Source: CAYYIS01 sp964470965 (GTDB lineage Bacteria; JAAXHH01; JABIQT01). From it: 64,000 nucleotides of DNA. The stretch is from contig CAYYIS010000025.1 of NCBI GenBank assembly GCA_964470965.1, positions 1-64,000 of the forward strand, in the 5' to 3' direction. Both the position numbers and the translations under genes were made by a program. Under the pieces are notes generated by a model that made no database searches, had not been told where the DNA came from, and worked only from the letters and a program-made list of their open reading frames with translations. How positions within the stretch are numbered: the stretch's first letter is position 1; the number at the start of each line of letters is the position of its first letter. Below are positions 52,114-60,362 of this stretch, in pieces.

Positions 52114-52929
52114 TTACCAGCGTATATCCTTCTGAACCGTTCCTTCATGTTGGTCGGAGCGATCTTCGATCGGCCAATCCTTTATTTCATCCACCAGCTC
52201 TACCAGACCATTTACTGCGGCGTTAAATATGATGTTTCCTTTTTCCGCCGTTGCGACTGTCGGGTCTCCGTGGACACCGAGTCTGGTCCACCGACCCCAG
52301 ATATCGTTGAACCGGACCGTGCCGGTACTATCGGATGTCACATATTTACCTACCCGATCGTTTTCGGCGGCGGCTTTATCCATTTGTACTCTGTCTCCGG
52401 CGAGATGAAGATATAGGGAGGTCTCAAATTCATCTGCGTGGGCCATTACATCCGATTCTTTTATTTCCTCAAACACCTCGAGAAGAAACGTGAAATAATT
52501 GGAAGCGAAACAGAGGGAGTCGGTTGCCAGTACTGTCTTCCTGGCGATGAGATCGACGAGCGGGGTGTTGGACCCATGCCCGTTTACCAGCAGTATTTTC
52601 TGGAAGCCATGGTAAGCCACAGATTTTGTGATATTGAGGCAGAATGCGATAAACACTTCCGGTTCGATATGGATTGTGCCGGGAAAATCGATGTGATGCA
52701 TGTTCAATCCGTAAGAGATTGGAGGTAGAACAAGCACCCTGTCCGAAGCACGCCGTCCCACTTCCAAACACACCGACTCCGCCAGAAAAACATCCGTATC
52801 AAGAGGCAGATGGCGTCCATGCTGTTCCGTTGATCCCGTCGGGAGAAGAACGACCTTTTGCATGGCAATAGCCTCGTTCATTTCAGCCCATGTCAGTCGA
52901 TTGTACCTGTATTCGTTGCGTACATTCAC
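52114..52929 (-). CDS. Creatininase-family amidohydrolase
   Basis: 271 aa from a GTG at 52929, chosen because GAGGAGG lies 5 bases upstream; an ATG at 52989 would overlap the PhyH gene. Metal-site motifs of the family: LPTGSTEQHGRHLPLDTD (about 30-47), VNGHGSN and MAHADEFETS. Cleaves amide or lactam bonds, e.g. creatinine or mycofactocin/FAPy-type substrates. Sits between PhyH (10 bases upstream) and ctaA. Substrate unknown. Confidence 0.9.
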   Translation of the reverse strand: MNVRNEYRYNRLTWAEMNEAIAMQKVVLLPTGSTEQHGRHLPLDTDVFLAESVCLEVGRRASDRVLVLPPISYGLNMHHIDFPGTIHIEPEVFIAFCLNITKSVAYHGFQKILLVNGHGSNTPLVDLIARKTVLATDSLCFASNYFTFLLEVFEEIKESDVMAHADEFETSLYLHLAGDRVQMDKAAAENDRVGKYVTSDSTGTVRFNDIWGRWTRLGVHGDPTVATAEKGNIIFNAAVNGLVELVDEIKDWPIEDRSDQHEGTVQKDIRW

Positions 52930-52939
52930 CAGGACCTCC

Positions 52940-53704
52940 TCATAGTCGGTCTTTGAAGACTTCCGGGAAATTAACCGGTTGACGTTCACCCACGCTCGGG
53001 GGACGCAAAAGGTCCCTCTGGAGGTCGTTACTTGTCAATGGCAAGTATTGTTCAAGATGTGCAGCATCCGACCACGTTGAGTGACCGGGGGAATACTTGT
53101 ACAGTAGCGATCGACGACGATTTTCCGAAACCCAGGTAGCGGTGCCGTGAACCAGGGCCTCGGTAAAAATGAGCATGTCTCCAGCTTGAAGCGACGGGTT
53201 GATTACGAGATGTGATTCCACTGGAGGTATGTATCGTAGTCCCATGTTTGCTTTGTGGCTACCCGGGACGGCAATAAAGCCACCATCGCCGGGGTTGACA
53301 TCTTCCAACGCATACATCACGACGATTAAACCGTTGTGCATTTTTCCGTCTAACCACTGATATTCATGCTCACCGTGATCAGCCCTAGGTCCGCCATGAA
53401 GGTTTGGCCGTGTCTTTCCCTGTGATACGGATTCTCTGTGCATCTGCAAACCGTAGACGTGGTCAAGTCTTAGCCAGTCGCCGATCATATGTCTGATTAT
53501 ATTCAGGGTTCGGGGGTGGGCCATGAGATCCATGAATTCATGGCTGATTTCGAGGAATGGAAACCTGTGGTCATCTGTTTTGAGGTGTTTTTCCAGATAG
53601 GCATCTATCAAGTGGTTCATCCGCTGAACGTCATCTTTGGAAATGATATCTCGATAAATTATGATGCCGTTTAAATCAAACTCATAGCGCTCTGCTTCCG
53701 TCAT
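52940..53704 (-). CDS. PhyH-family protein with HxG in place of HxD
   Basis: 254 aa from ATG 53704 (GGAG upstream); the frame begins two codons earlier with TTG. PhyH core is intact: GDGGFIAVPGSHKA and the distal His186 in EALVHGTATW with Arg196-198. But the first metal motif reads NLHGG (His103-Gly-Gly105) where the family has H-x-D/E, so the carboxylate of the 2-His-1-carboxylate facial triad is absent. In some Fe/2-OG halogenases HxG or HxA makes room for halide. Here the meaning is open: halogenase-like, another donor, or inactive. Between two genes of an intact operon. Confidence 0.85.
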   Translation of the reverse strand: MTEAERYEFDLNGIIIYRDIISKDDVQRMNHLIDAYLEKHLKTDDHRFPFLEISHEFMDLMAHPRTLNIIRHMIGDWLRLDHVYGLQMHRESVSQGKTRPNLHGGPRADHGEHEYQWLDGKMHNGLIVVMYALEDVNPGDGGFIAVPGSHKANMGLRYIPPVESHLVINPSLQAGDMLIFTEALVHGTATWVSENRRRSLLYKYSPGHSTWSDAAHLEQYLPLTSNDLQRDLLRPPSVGERQPVNFPEVFKDRL

Positions 53705-53719
53705 GTGCAACTCCGATTG

Positions 53720-54616
53720 TTATGAGGCCGGGACGCTTCTAAGTGCTTCCTGTTCGGTTTTCCAGGTCTCCAGCGGTAGATCCCCTTCTTCAGGGCGCCA
53801 GAACCTGTTGGCGGGGTGTGCCGGATCGTCACCCTGATAATTCAAATCACCGGACCCAAGTTCACCCAGAAGCTGACGCTGGATGGGGGTACATCGCTGG
53901 AGTAATTCCTCCGGCTGATGCATGTAATCGGACGGTCGAATCCAGCGATGATGGTAGCCGTAATAAAGGCACTTTCGCGTATGACCGGAAAGATTCGGTG
54001 TAAGGCAGTGCCACAGGGCGGTACGCCAGATCATGGCGGTTCCCGGTTTTACGTTGACTTCGAAGATATCGTCCGGTTCAACGATATAATCAGGATTCTG
54101 AATTAACTCGGGTGAGAGCTTATGGCTCCCCTTCACGACACAGATCGCGCCGCTGTTGTGTTCGGTCAGATCGGTGAGGTAATATCCCACCTTGACCTCC
54201 ATAAAGGGCATCGCTCCGTTTGTGACGGGATAACCGAAGTTAGGGCCATCGGAGTGCCAGGGGAAAAAACCGCCTTTGACCCCCAGAGGCTGATAACCGT
54301 ATTTCTCCGGCATGGGGGGTCTGACGTCCATGTGGGAGGTACGTATCTGAATGTTGACGCCGATCACATCCACGACGAGGGGGAGGGTAATCCGATGATC
54401 GACCAACCAAAAAAACTCGTCATGTTGTGCCAGAGCGTTGCGTACCTGGAAGGCTTGTTCCGGACCCACATTCTGTTTTTTTCTGTAATAGGTGTCTAAC
54501 GCATCCGTCGCTTCTAGAAGTCGATCTATCTCATCGGGACTCAAGACGTTTTCGATAAGGAAAAACCCGTCATCGTCAAACTGTCGTTGCTGTTCATCTG
54601 AAATGGCCAGCGGCAT
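53720..54616 (-). CDS. PhyH-family Fe(II)/2-oxoglutarate dioxygenase
   Basis: 298 aa. HSD at 121-123 (FFPWHSDGPN), core GAICVVKGSHK, distal His in WRTALWHCLTPN and Arg in HTRKCLYYGYH. Full PhyH motif set, so likely active. 15 bases upstream of the HxG paralogue and 3 bases after the enolase-superfamily gene. Substrate unknown; in context a small carboxylate that also passes through the enolase-superfamily enzyme. Confidence 0.9.
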   Translation of the reverse strand: MPLAISDEQQRQFDDDGFFLIENVLSPDEIDRLLEATDALDTYYRKKQNVGPEQAFQVRNALAQHDEFFWLVDHRITLPLVVDVIGVNIQIRTSHMDVRPPMPEKYGYQPLGVKGGFFPWHSDGPNFGYPVTNGAMPFMEVKVGYYLTDLTEHNSGAICVVKGSHKLSPELIQNPDYIVEPDDIFEVNVKPGTAMIWRTALWHCLTPNLSGHTRKCLYYGYHHRWIRPSDYMHQPEELLQRCTPIQRQLLGELGSGDLNYQGDDPAHPANRFWRPEEGDLPLETWKTEQEALRSVPAS

Positions 54617-54619
54617 ATC

Positions 54620-55870
54620 CTAGCTCCATAGTCGGTCGTGGGACCGTTCGCTGTCCCACTCGGGAGTGGGCTCGAAGTATCCGGGCTGGTCCTGATTGAT
54701 GTGTTCTCCAATGGCTTCTTCATTCAGATCTATTCCCAGACCCGGCGCATCCGGTACTGCCATGAAGCCGTCCTGGATGATGGGGTTAGAAAGGCCTGTA
54801 ACTATTTCATTCCACCATGGTTCATCAACGTAATGGTTTTCGAGTGCAATGAAGTTTTCGGTGGCTGCGGCGCAATGCACGCTGGCCATCTGGGCAACGG
54901 GCATGGCAGCCATATGCAGAGCCATAGCAATTCCATGCTCCTGTGCGAGATCGCCTATCTTCTTTGTCTCGAGAATTCCGCCGGACGTCGCCAGGTCCGG
55001 ATGACACACTGCTATGGCTCTGTGCGTGAACAGATCCATGAAACCGTCTTTGAGATAGATATCCTCACCGGTGCAAACGGGAGTGTCGCAGGAATTTGAG
55101 AGGCGTACATATTGATCGGTGAACTGCCAGGGCACCATGTCTTCCAACCACGCGAGATTGTACCTGTCGAGTGCCTTTGCGAGCCGGATGCAATCTTCTA
55201 TGCCGATATGGCCAAAATGATCCGCAGCCAATGGTATTTCATACCCGACGATGTCTCGCACGGTTCCTACATATTCACAGAGCACCTGAATACCTTTTTC
55301 CGTCAGTCGGATTCCGGTAAAAGGGTGCATGATATTGTTGGTGTTCAGCATTCCTGAGGGGGCGGCGAGGGTCCCCGGGACTCCCTTTAACAAACTGATC
55401 CCTACGTCCATTTTGAGGAATGAGAATCCCTGGTCCATTCGTTCCTTCAAACGATTGCCCATGGTTTCTGGATCGGGGGACGTCGTGGTATCGCAATAAA
55501 TCCGAACTCTATCGCGAAATTTACCGCCGGCCAGTTGATATGCAGGTACGTCGTATGCCTTTCCCGCAAGGTCCATTAAGGCCATTTCAACCGCACAGAC
55601 GCCACCCCCTTGCCTCGCATGGCCTCCGAATTGCTTTATTTTACGGAATACCTTATCCACGTTACAGGGATTCTCTCCGATTAACCGGGATTTTAACATC
55701 AGTGCATATGTTTTGCTGGCTACGTCGCGTACCTCCCCCAAGCCGTAGAGGCCCTGGTTTGTGTCCAGCCTGATCAGCGTGCAATTGCCGATCGTAGCCG
55801 TTCGCATATCAGTTATTTCCAGGTCACTTGGCCGGGATGCGGTACACACATTATTTTCAATTTCAGACAT
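54620..55870 (-). CDS. Enolase-superfamily (mandelate racemase/muconate lactonizing-type) enzyme
   Basis: 416 aa, AAGGAG before the ATG. The barrel carries Lys153 (FLKMDVG), metal ligands Asp217 (LAADHFGH), Glu243 (WLEDMVPW) and Glu269 (CTGEDIYL), and His319 (ALHM). This set fits the D-mannonate/gluconate/L-talarate-type dehydratase branch, with the His as general acid/base. Reaction likely syn/anti-elimination of water from a sugar acid. Operon neighbours are three PhyH dioxygenases. Confidence 0.88.
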   Translation of the reverse strand: MSEIENNVCTASRPSDLEITDMRTATIGNCTLIRLDTNQGLYGLGEVRDVASKTYALMLKSRLIGENPCNVDKVFRKIKQFGGHARQGGGVCAVEMALMDLAGKAYDVPAYQLAGGKFRDRVRIYCDTTTSPDPETMGNRLKERMDQGFSFLKMDVGISLLKGVPGTLAAPSGMLNTNNIMHPFTGIRLTEKGIQVLCEYVGTVRDIVGYEIPLAADHFGHIGIEDCIRLAKALDRYNLAWLEDMVPWQFTDQYVRLSNSCDTPVCTGEDIYLKDGFMDLFTHRAIAVCHPDLATSGGILETKKIGDLAQEHGIAMALHMAAMPVAQMASVHCAAATENFIALENHYVDEPWWNEIVTGLSNPIIQDGFMAVPDAPGLGIDLNEEAIGEHINQDQPGYFEPTPEWDSERSHDRLWS

Positions 55871-55910
55871 TGAATCTCCTTCTTTTTCATTTACCCTACG
55901 GAATCAACGT

Positions 55911-56744
55911 TCAGCCATCCCAGTGATCTGGAGGCGTCACCGGTCCGTCATCCCACACGGTCGGGAAATATCGGCCTTTCAGCAAAGATCCAGGCTGTAC
56001 CTCTATTCTTTTTTCCATTATATGTCCACGACCGGGTTGATAGCGAGTGTAGCCCGGCATATAGTGAACAGCGATGGCCGGTCTGCCTTTTTCAGAAGGG
56101 TTGGGTGGGCTGCCATGCCAGGTGAGGCAGTGGTGGAACATACATTCGCCTTTTTTAACCTCGCATGGAATGATCGCGATTTTTTCGGATGGCGGTATTA
56201 GTGAAAGATCAGGATCTGGCGTGAATCCATCTTCGATGGTACCGATGGTTCCGCCCTTATGCGGTCCCCAGTGATGGCTTCGTGGCACCATACTCATACA
56301 GCCGTTGTCAACCGTGGCATCGTCCAGAGCGACCCAGGCGCTGATCAAATCGGACGGTTCAATTATGGGCCAGTAGGGATGGTCCTGGTGCCATTCGGTC
56401 GGACCACCGGTTTTCGGTGGTTTGTACTGTATCTGATCATGCCAAACCCGGAGCGTGGAGGTGCCGATCAGGTCACAGGCCATTTCACAGATTTCCGGGT
56501 GGTAGAGATGGGTCCGGAACAGGTCATCCGCCTGCCAGATATTAACGACCTGGATGACAACATCCTTTTCCTCCAGCTCATCTCCCCGCAGATTGCGCAT
56601 GGACTCCGGGCCGCGATTCGACTTACCGCCGATGACCTGTTCAAGGCGGTGCCTCAATGAATCGGCCTCCTCGGCCGTGTACACCGGACCTACGTTAAGG
56701 AAACCCTGCTCCAGAAACCTGGCCACCTGCTTTTGGGATAACAC
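55911..56744 (-). CDS. PhyH-family Fe(II)/2-oxoglutarate dioxygenase
   Basis: 277 aa from a GTG at 56744 with AAGGAG 7 bases upstream. HQD at 119-121 (TEWHQDHPYW), core GCMSMVPRSHHWG, distal His in HCLTWHGSPPN and Arg in KGRPAIAVHYM. Intact metal and 2-OG residues. First gene of the six-gene minus operon, 40 bases before the enolase-superfamily gene. Probably hydroxylates the substrate that enters this pathway. Confidence 0.9.
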   Translation of the reverse strand: MLSQKQVARFLEQGFLNVGPVYTAEEADSLRHRLEQVIGGKSNRGPESMRNLRGDELEEKDVVIQVVNIWQADDLFRTHLYHPEICEMACDLIGTSTLRVWHDQIQYKPPKTGGPTEWHQDHPYWPIIEPSDLISAWVALDDATVDNGCMSMVPRSHHWGPHKGGTIGTIEDGFTPDPDLSLIPPSEKIAIIPCEVKKGECMFHHCLTWHGSPPNPSEKGRPAIAVHYMPGYTRYQPGRGHIMEKRIEVQPGSLLKGRYFPTVWDDGPVTPPDHWDG

Positions 56745-57183
56745 ATTAAACTCCTTGTTCTAGAGACCGTTTTGCATGGTCCAGTAATAAGACCCCTGGC
56801 TGGATTTGTCAAGTCCTACAATTCCCTTGACGTCCATGGCAATACCGTTTATATCCACACACCGGGAGATTGAATCTTGAACTGGATTTCTGAACCTCTG
56901 TATAAATTTAATGGTGCCTGCAGTGTGTGTGCAGCCGTTTCAGGTCGTACGGCATTACTTATGGATTGCGGCACGCGCCTGGGTTCATCAGCCAAAGCGT
57001 CGGAGTCTTTACCTCGGTAGATCGAGTTCTCCCGATTTTTTTTTACAGAAAACAATGTACTTCGGACCCGGCATGTAAGAGTAACGGTGGACAGATCATC
57101 GTGTACCGCGCCGGGCATAGGTTGATGAGCAGGCGGTTCTCTTCAAGTCGTCAGGATAGTCATTTTACATATAAGGAGTTATC
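56745..57183. other. Divergent intergenic region
   Basis: 439 bases upstream of both the PhyH operon (minus) and the RraA-like gene (plus). TAAGGAG lies at the end for the RraA start. No RNA gene or convincing operator recognised. Confidence 0.35.
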
Positions 57184-57915
57184 ATGGCAGATCGCGAAAT
57201 CCTGGAAGAACTGAAAAATTTCGATACGCCCTCCATTACAAACGTGGTGGCCACTTATCCTTCAAGCGAAACCTGCCTGGGATTGTATAATCCCTGGTCG
57301 GAGAACTGGTATACAGACCAGTCCATCCGTTGCATGTATCCGGAGCTGGGAAGAACGGTGGGGTATGCCGTGACCTGCGTATTCGGTTTGCCGGATCCTA
57401 ATTTTTCACGACTGACCTTTATGGATGTGGTCGATGCGTTGGACGCTTCGCCGAAACCCACGATTCTGGTTTTCCAACAGAAATTTCCGCCGGAAATTGC
57501 AGGCAAGGTCGGATTGTCGGGTGGAAACATGACGAGTGCCATGAAAGCGGTTGGGTGTGTAGGCGCCATATCGAACGGTCCATCTCGGGATATCGACGAA
57601 ATCAGAGCTATGGGGTTTCAGTATTTATTAAGCGGAGTGACGGCCGGGCATGGAGACATGGCGATCCACGCAGTAAATGTACCGGTTTCCGTGGGGGGAA
57701 TGGACGCCGCGCCCGGAGAAGTCATTCATATGGATGAAAACGGGGCCTGTAAATTTCCCGCGAACAAAGTCGAAGCCGTGCTTTCGAACGTAAAAGCATT
57801 GCAGAAAGAGGAAGAAGAGCGTATCACCAAGCTTGGTTCTGCCAGTTCCGCTGCAGAAGTCAGAGCGATTTTCAGTGGTCAGACTTATGGAGACGATAAT
57901 AAAACGTCCCGATGA
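57184..57915 (+). CDS. RraA-like/HMG-aldolase-type protein
   Basis: 243 aa, TAAGGAG 6 bases before the ATG. The RraA fold is seen in DTPSITNVVATY, TILVFQQK and the substrate loop GPSRDIDEIRAMGFQYL with the catalytic Arg-Asp. It belongs to the RraA/class II HMG-CHA aldolase family: regulators of RNase E or aldolases for 4-hydroxy-4-methyl-2-oxoglutarate. A C-terminal extension of about 40 residues (KALQKEEEERITKLGSASSA) is not part of the minimal fold. First of four plus-strand genes with amino-acid and sugar-kinase functions. Confidence 0.8.
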   Translation: MADREILEELKNFDTPSITNVVATYPSSETCLGLYNPWSENWYTDQSIRCMYPELGRTVGYAVTCVFGLPDPNFSRLTFMDVVDALDASPKPTILVFQQKFPPEIAGKVGLSGGNMTSAMKAVGCVGAISNGPSRDIDEIRAMGFQYLLSGVTAGHGDMAIHAVNVPVSVGGMDAAPGEVIHMDENGACKFPANKVEAVLSNVKALQKEEEERITKLGSASSAAEVRAIFSGQTYGDDNKTSR

Positions 57916-57999
57916 AATTAACGATTAAATAGGAAGTACAGGTTATTCGCAGGCGGCAATGGGCATATCGAAAAATTCCGCATTCAGCAGGGGCGTATC

Positions 58000-59103
58000 A
58001 TGGACATCAAGGTGGTAATCTCCGGGACACGTGGCCAGAAACCGCGTCCCGACAATGATTCGGAACTGGGTTTCGGTCAGTATTTTACAGACCATATGTT
58101 TAAGATGGATTATAGGGAGGGTGCGGGGTGGTGCGATCCTCGCATCGAGCCGTATGGACCGCTAAATCTCGATCCCGCCGCTATGATATTCCATTACAAC
58201 CAGGAGGTGTTTGAAGGGTTAAAAGCGTACCGGATGCCGGATGGCGATGCCTCGCTCTTTAGACCCGATAAAAACATCGCGAGAATGAATAAATCCCTAA
58301 CACGGATGACGATGCCGGAGATTGACCCGGGGGATTATCTGAAGGCACTGAAAGAGCTGGTATGGCTTGAGCGTGACTGGATACCTGCGTCGGAAGGAAC
58401 GGCTTTGTACATCCGTCCCACAGCGATCGCAACGGAAGCCGCCCTGGGTGTTCGAACAGCGAGAGAGTACCTGTTTTTCATTATTCTCTCACCGGTAGGA
58501 CCGTTTTACAAGGAAGGATTCAATCCAACCAAAATTCATGTTGCCGACGAATTCATTCGGTCCGCCCGCGGTGGTTCAGGCTCCGCCAAGACATCCGGTA
58601 ATTACGGCCCTACCCTTCTGGCTGCCAATAAGGCCGGCGAAAAAGGCTTTACCCAGGTGCTGTGGCTCGACGCCGTCGAACATAAATACATTGAGGAAGT
58701 CGGGACGAGTAACATCTTTTTCGTGATGGGAGATGAACTGGTAACGCCTCCTGCCAGCGGAACGATACTTGACGGGGTCACCCGGGATTCGGTCATCCAG
58801 ATGTCGAGACTCAAGGGATTAGCGGTGGCGGAACGGGCGATTTCGATCGACGAGGTGATAGACGGAATTATCAATGGGCGGGTGAAGGAAATTTTCGCAT
58901 CGGGCACCGCTGCAGTGATATCGCCTATCGGGTGGATAGGTTACCGCGAGGAGACTTATACTGTCAATAACGGTGAGGCCGGTGCCGTAGCGCGGAGTCT
59001 CTACGACGAGCTGACGGGGATCCAAACCGGCCGACGGGAGGATCCGTTCGGATGGGTGCAACGAATAAACGGGTCTTCCGGATCTGACATCACGGCCGCA
59101 TGA
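58000..59103 (+). CDS. ilvE: Branched-chain amino acid aminotransferase family
   Basis: 367 aa. Fold type IV PLP enzyme: N-terminal HYNQEVFEGLKAYR (about 65-78), substrate loop YIRPTAIATEAALG, PLP Lys197 in GSGSAKTSGNYG, and TSNIFFVMG with GVTRDSV. The length and GSGSAKTSGNY are typical of eukaryote/proteobacterial-type BCATs. Transfers amino groups between branched-chain (or similar) 2-oxo acids and glutamate. Its TGA overlaps the next ATG (ATGATGA), so it is coupled to an N-methyl amino-acid oxidase, a less common pairing that suggests a catabolic route. Confidence 0.9.
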   Translation: MDIKVVISGTRGQKPRPDNDSELGFGQYFTDHMFKMDYREGAGWCDPRIEPYGPLNLDPAAMIFHYNQEVFEGLKAYRMPDGDASLFRPDKNIARMNKSLTRMTMPEIDPGDYLKALKELVWLERDWIPASEGTALYIRPTAIATEAALGVRTAREYLFFIILSPVGPFYKEGFNPTKIHVADEFIRSARGGSGSAKTSGNYGPTLLAANKAGEKGFTQVLWLDAVEHKYIEEVGTSNIFFVMGDELVTPPASGTILDGVTRDSVIQMSRLKGLAVAERAISIDEVIDGIINGRVKEIFASGTAAVISPIGWIGYREETYTVNNGEAGAVARSLYDELTGIQTGRREDPFGWVQRINGSSGSDITAA

Positions 59104-60272
59104 TGAGTGACTTGGTTGTGTACGATGTAGTTATCGTAGGCGGAGGACTCGTCGGATCATCGACGGCGCTCGAATTGAGTCGTCGTGGACTTAAAACTCT
59201 TGTACTGGAACAATTCGAACCGGCCGGTGACCGTGGGAGCTCACACGGTGATGGCCGAATGATCCGTTATGATTACAGCGAGGCGATTTATGTAGAAATG
59301 GTTCGCCAGGCCTTTGCGGCGTGGGACGAATTGGCCGTAATAAGCGGGACGAGACTGCTGGCACCTACCGGTTCCTGCAATTTCGGCCCGGATGACAGCC
59401 CTCAACTGGCTGCTATTGAGGATAATTTCAGGCGTGTTGGAATTCCGTTTGAACGTCTTTCGGCATCGAAGTTAAATAGAAAAATTCCTCAATTCCACTT
59501 GGAACACGGCAGTGCCGCCGTGTTCCAGGCAAATGCGGGTGTGCTTTTTGCCAGTACCGCTGTAAAGACAATCTGGAATCAGGCAGTTTCAGCAGGGGCT
59601 ACGTGCGTTCGCGGTGAACGTGTGGACGAGATCGAACACGATGGGGCGTATATCCATGCACGCAGCGTATCAGGACAGACTTGGATCGGTCAAACCCTTG
59701 TTATCGCCGCTGGCGGCTGGGCCGGCCACTGGGCGGACCGTCTGAAGCTTCAAATCCCATTAACCACGACACAGGAACAACTCGCATATTTCGCTCCTAA
59801 GAACGGTTTCGATCATTCGGTTGGTGTTATGCCTAATTGCATCGACTACCATACTCCACACCCGTTTTATTGCCTTCCACAGGTAGATGTTCCTGGGGTA
59901 AAAGCAGGATGGCACCATACAGGCGAGATAATCGACCCGGACGATCCTCGACCTATTGATGAATCCAATCTGGAAGCGGTAAATGATTTTATTCAAAGAA
60001 GATGTCCCCATCTTATACCGGAACCGTTTAAAACCACCAGGTGCCTTTACACAAACTCACCCGACTATCACTTCGTGCTCGATAAACATCCCCATCTTGA
60101 TCGCGTTGTTATAGCAACAGGTTTCTCAGGCCACGGGTTTAAATTCGGTCCCGTGGTCGCAAAGATGCTCGCGGCCCTGGTACTGGACGAAACTCCGCCG
60201 GTTCCGTTGAAACAGTTTTCCATCGATCGGTTTCAAAAAATGGACAAGTTCGTGCCTCGAACTATCGCGTGA
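59100..60272 (+). CDS. N-methyl-amino-acid/sarcosine oxidase (MSOX/SolA-type)
   Basis: 390 aa; start at ATG 59100 or 59103. FAD-binding GGGLVGSSTALELSRRG and LEQFEPAGDRGSSHGDGRMI match monomeric sarcosine oxidase/N-methyltryptophan oxidase. The Cys in TTRCLYTNSPDYHFVLDKHP is the position that covalently binds FAD in MSOX. GFSGHGFKFGPVVAKMLA completes the family signature. Oxidises an N-methyl (or N-alkyl) amino acid to the free amine plus aldehyde and H2O2. Next to BCAT and FGGY kinase genes. Confidence 0.9.
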   Translation: MMSDLVVYDVVIVGGGLVGSSTALELSRRGLKTLVLEQFEPAGDRGSSHGDGRMIRYDYSEAIYVEMVRQAFAAWDELAVISGTRLLAPTGSCNFGPDDSPQLAAIEDNFRRVGIPFERLSASKLNRKIPQFHLEHGSAAVFQANAGVLFASTAVKTIWNQAVSAGATCVRGERVDEIEHDGAYIHARSVSGQTWIGQTLVIAAGGWAGHWADRLKLQIPLTTTQEQLAYFAPKNGFDHSVGVMPNCIDYHTPHPFYCLPQVDVPGVKAGWHHTGEIIDPDDPRPIDESNLEAVNDFIQRRCPHLIPEPFKTTRCLYTNSPDYHFVLDKHPHLDRVVIATGFSGHGFKFGPVVAKMLAALVLDETPPVPLKQFSIDRFQKMDKFVPRTIA

Positions 60273-60362
60273 AAACACATTAATATAAAAGGCGAATCCG
60301 CCCTGACCGTATTGTTTCCGGATATATCCCATATCTAGTTTGCGCATCATAAGGATGATATA

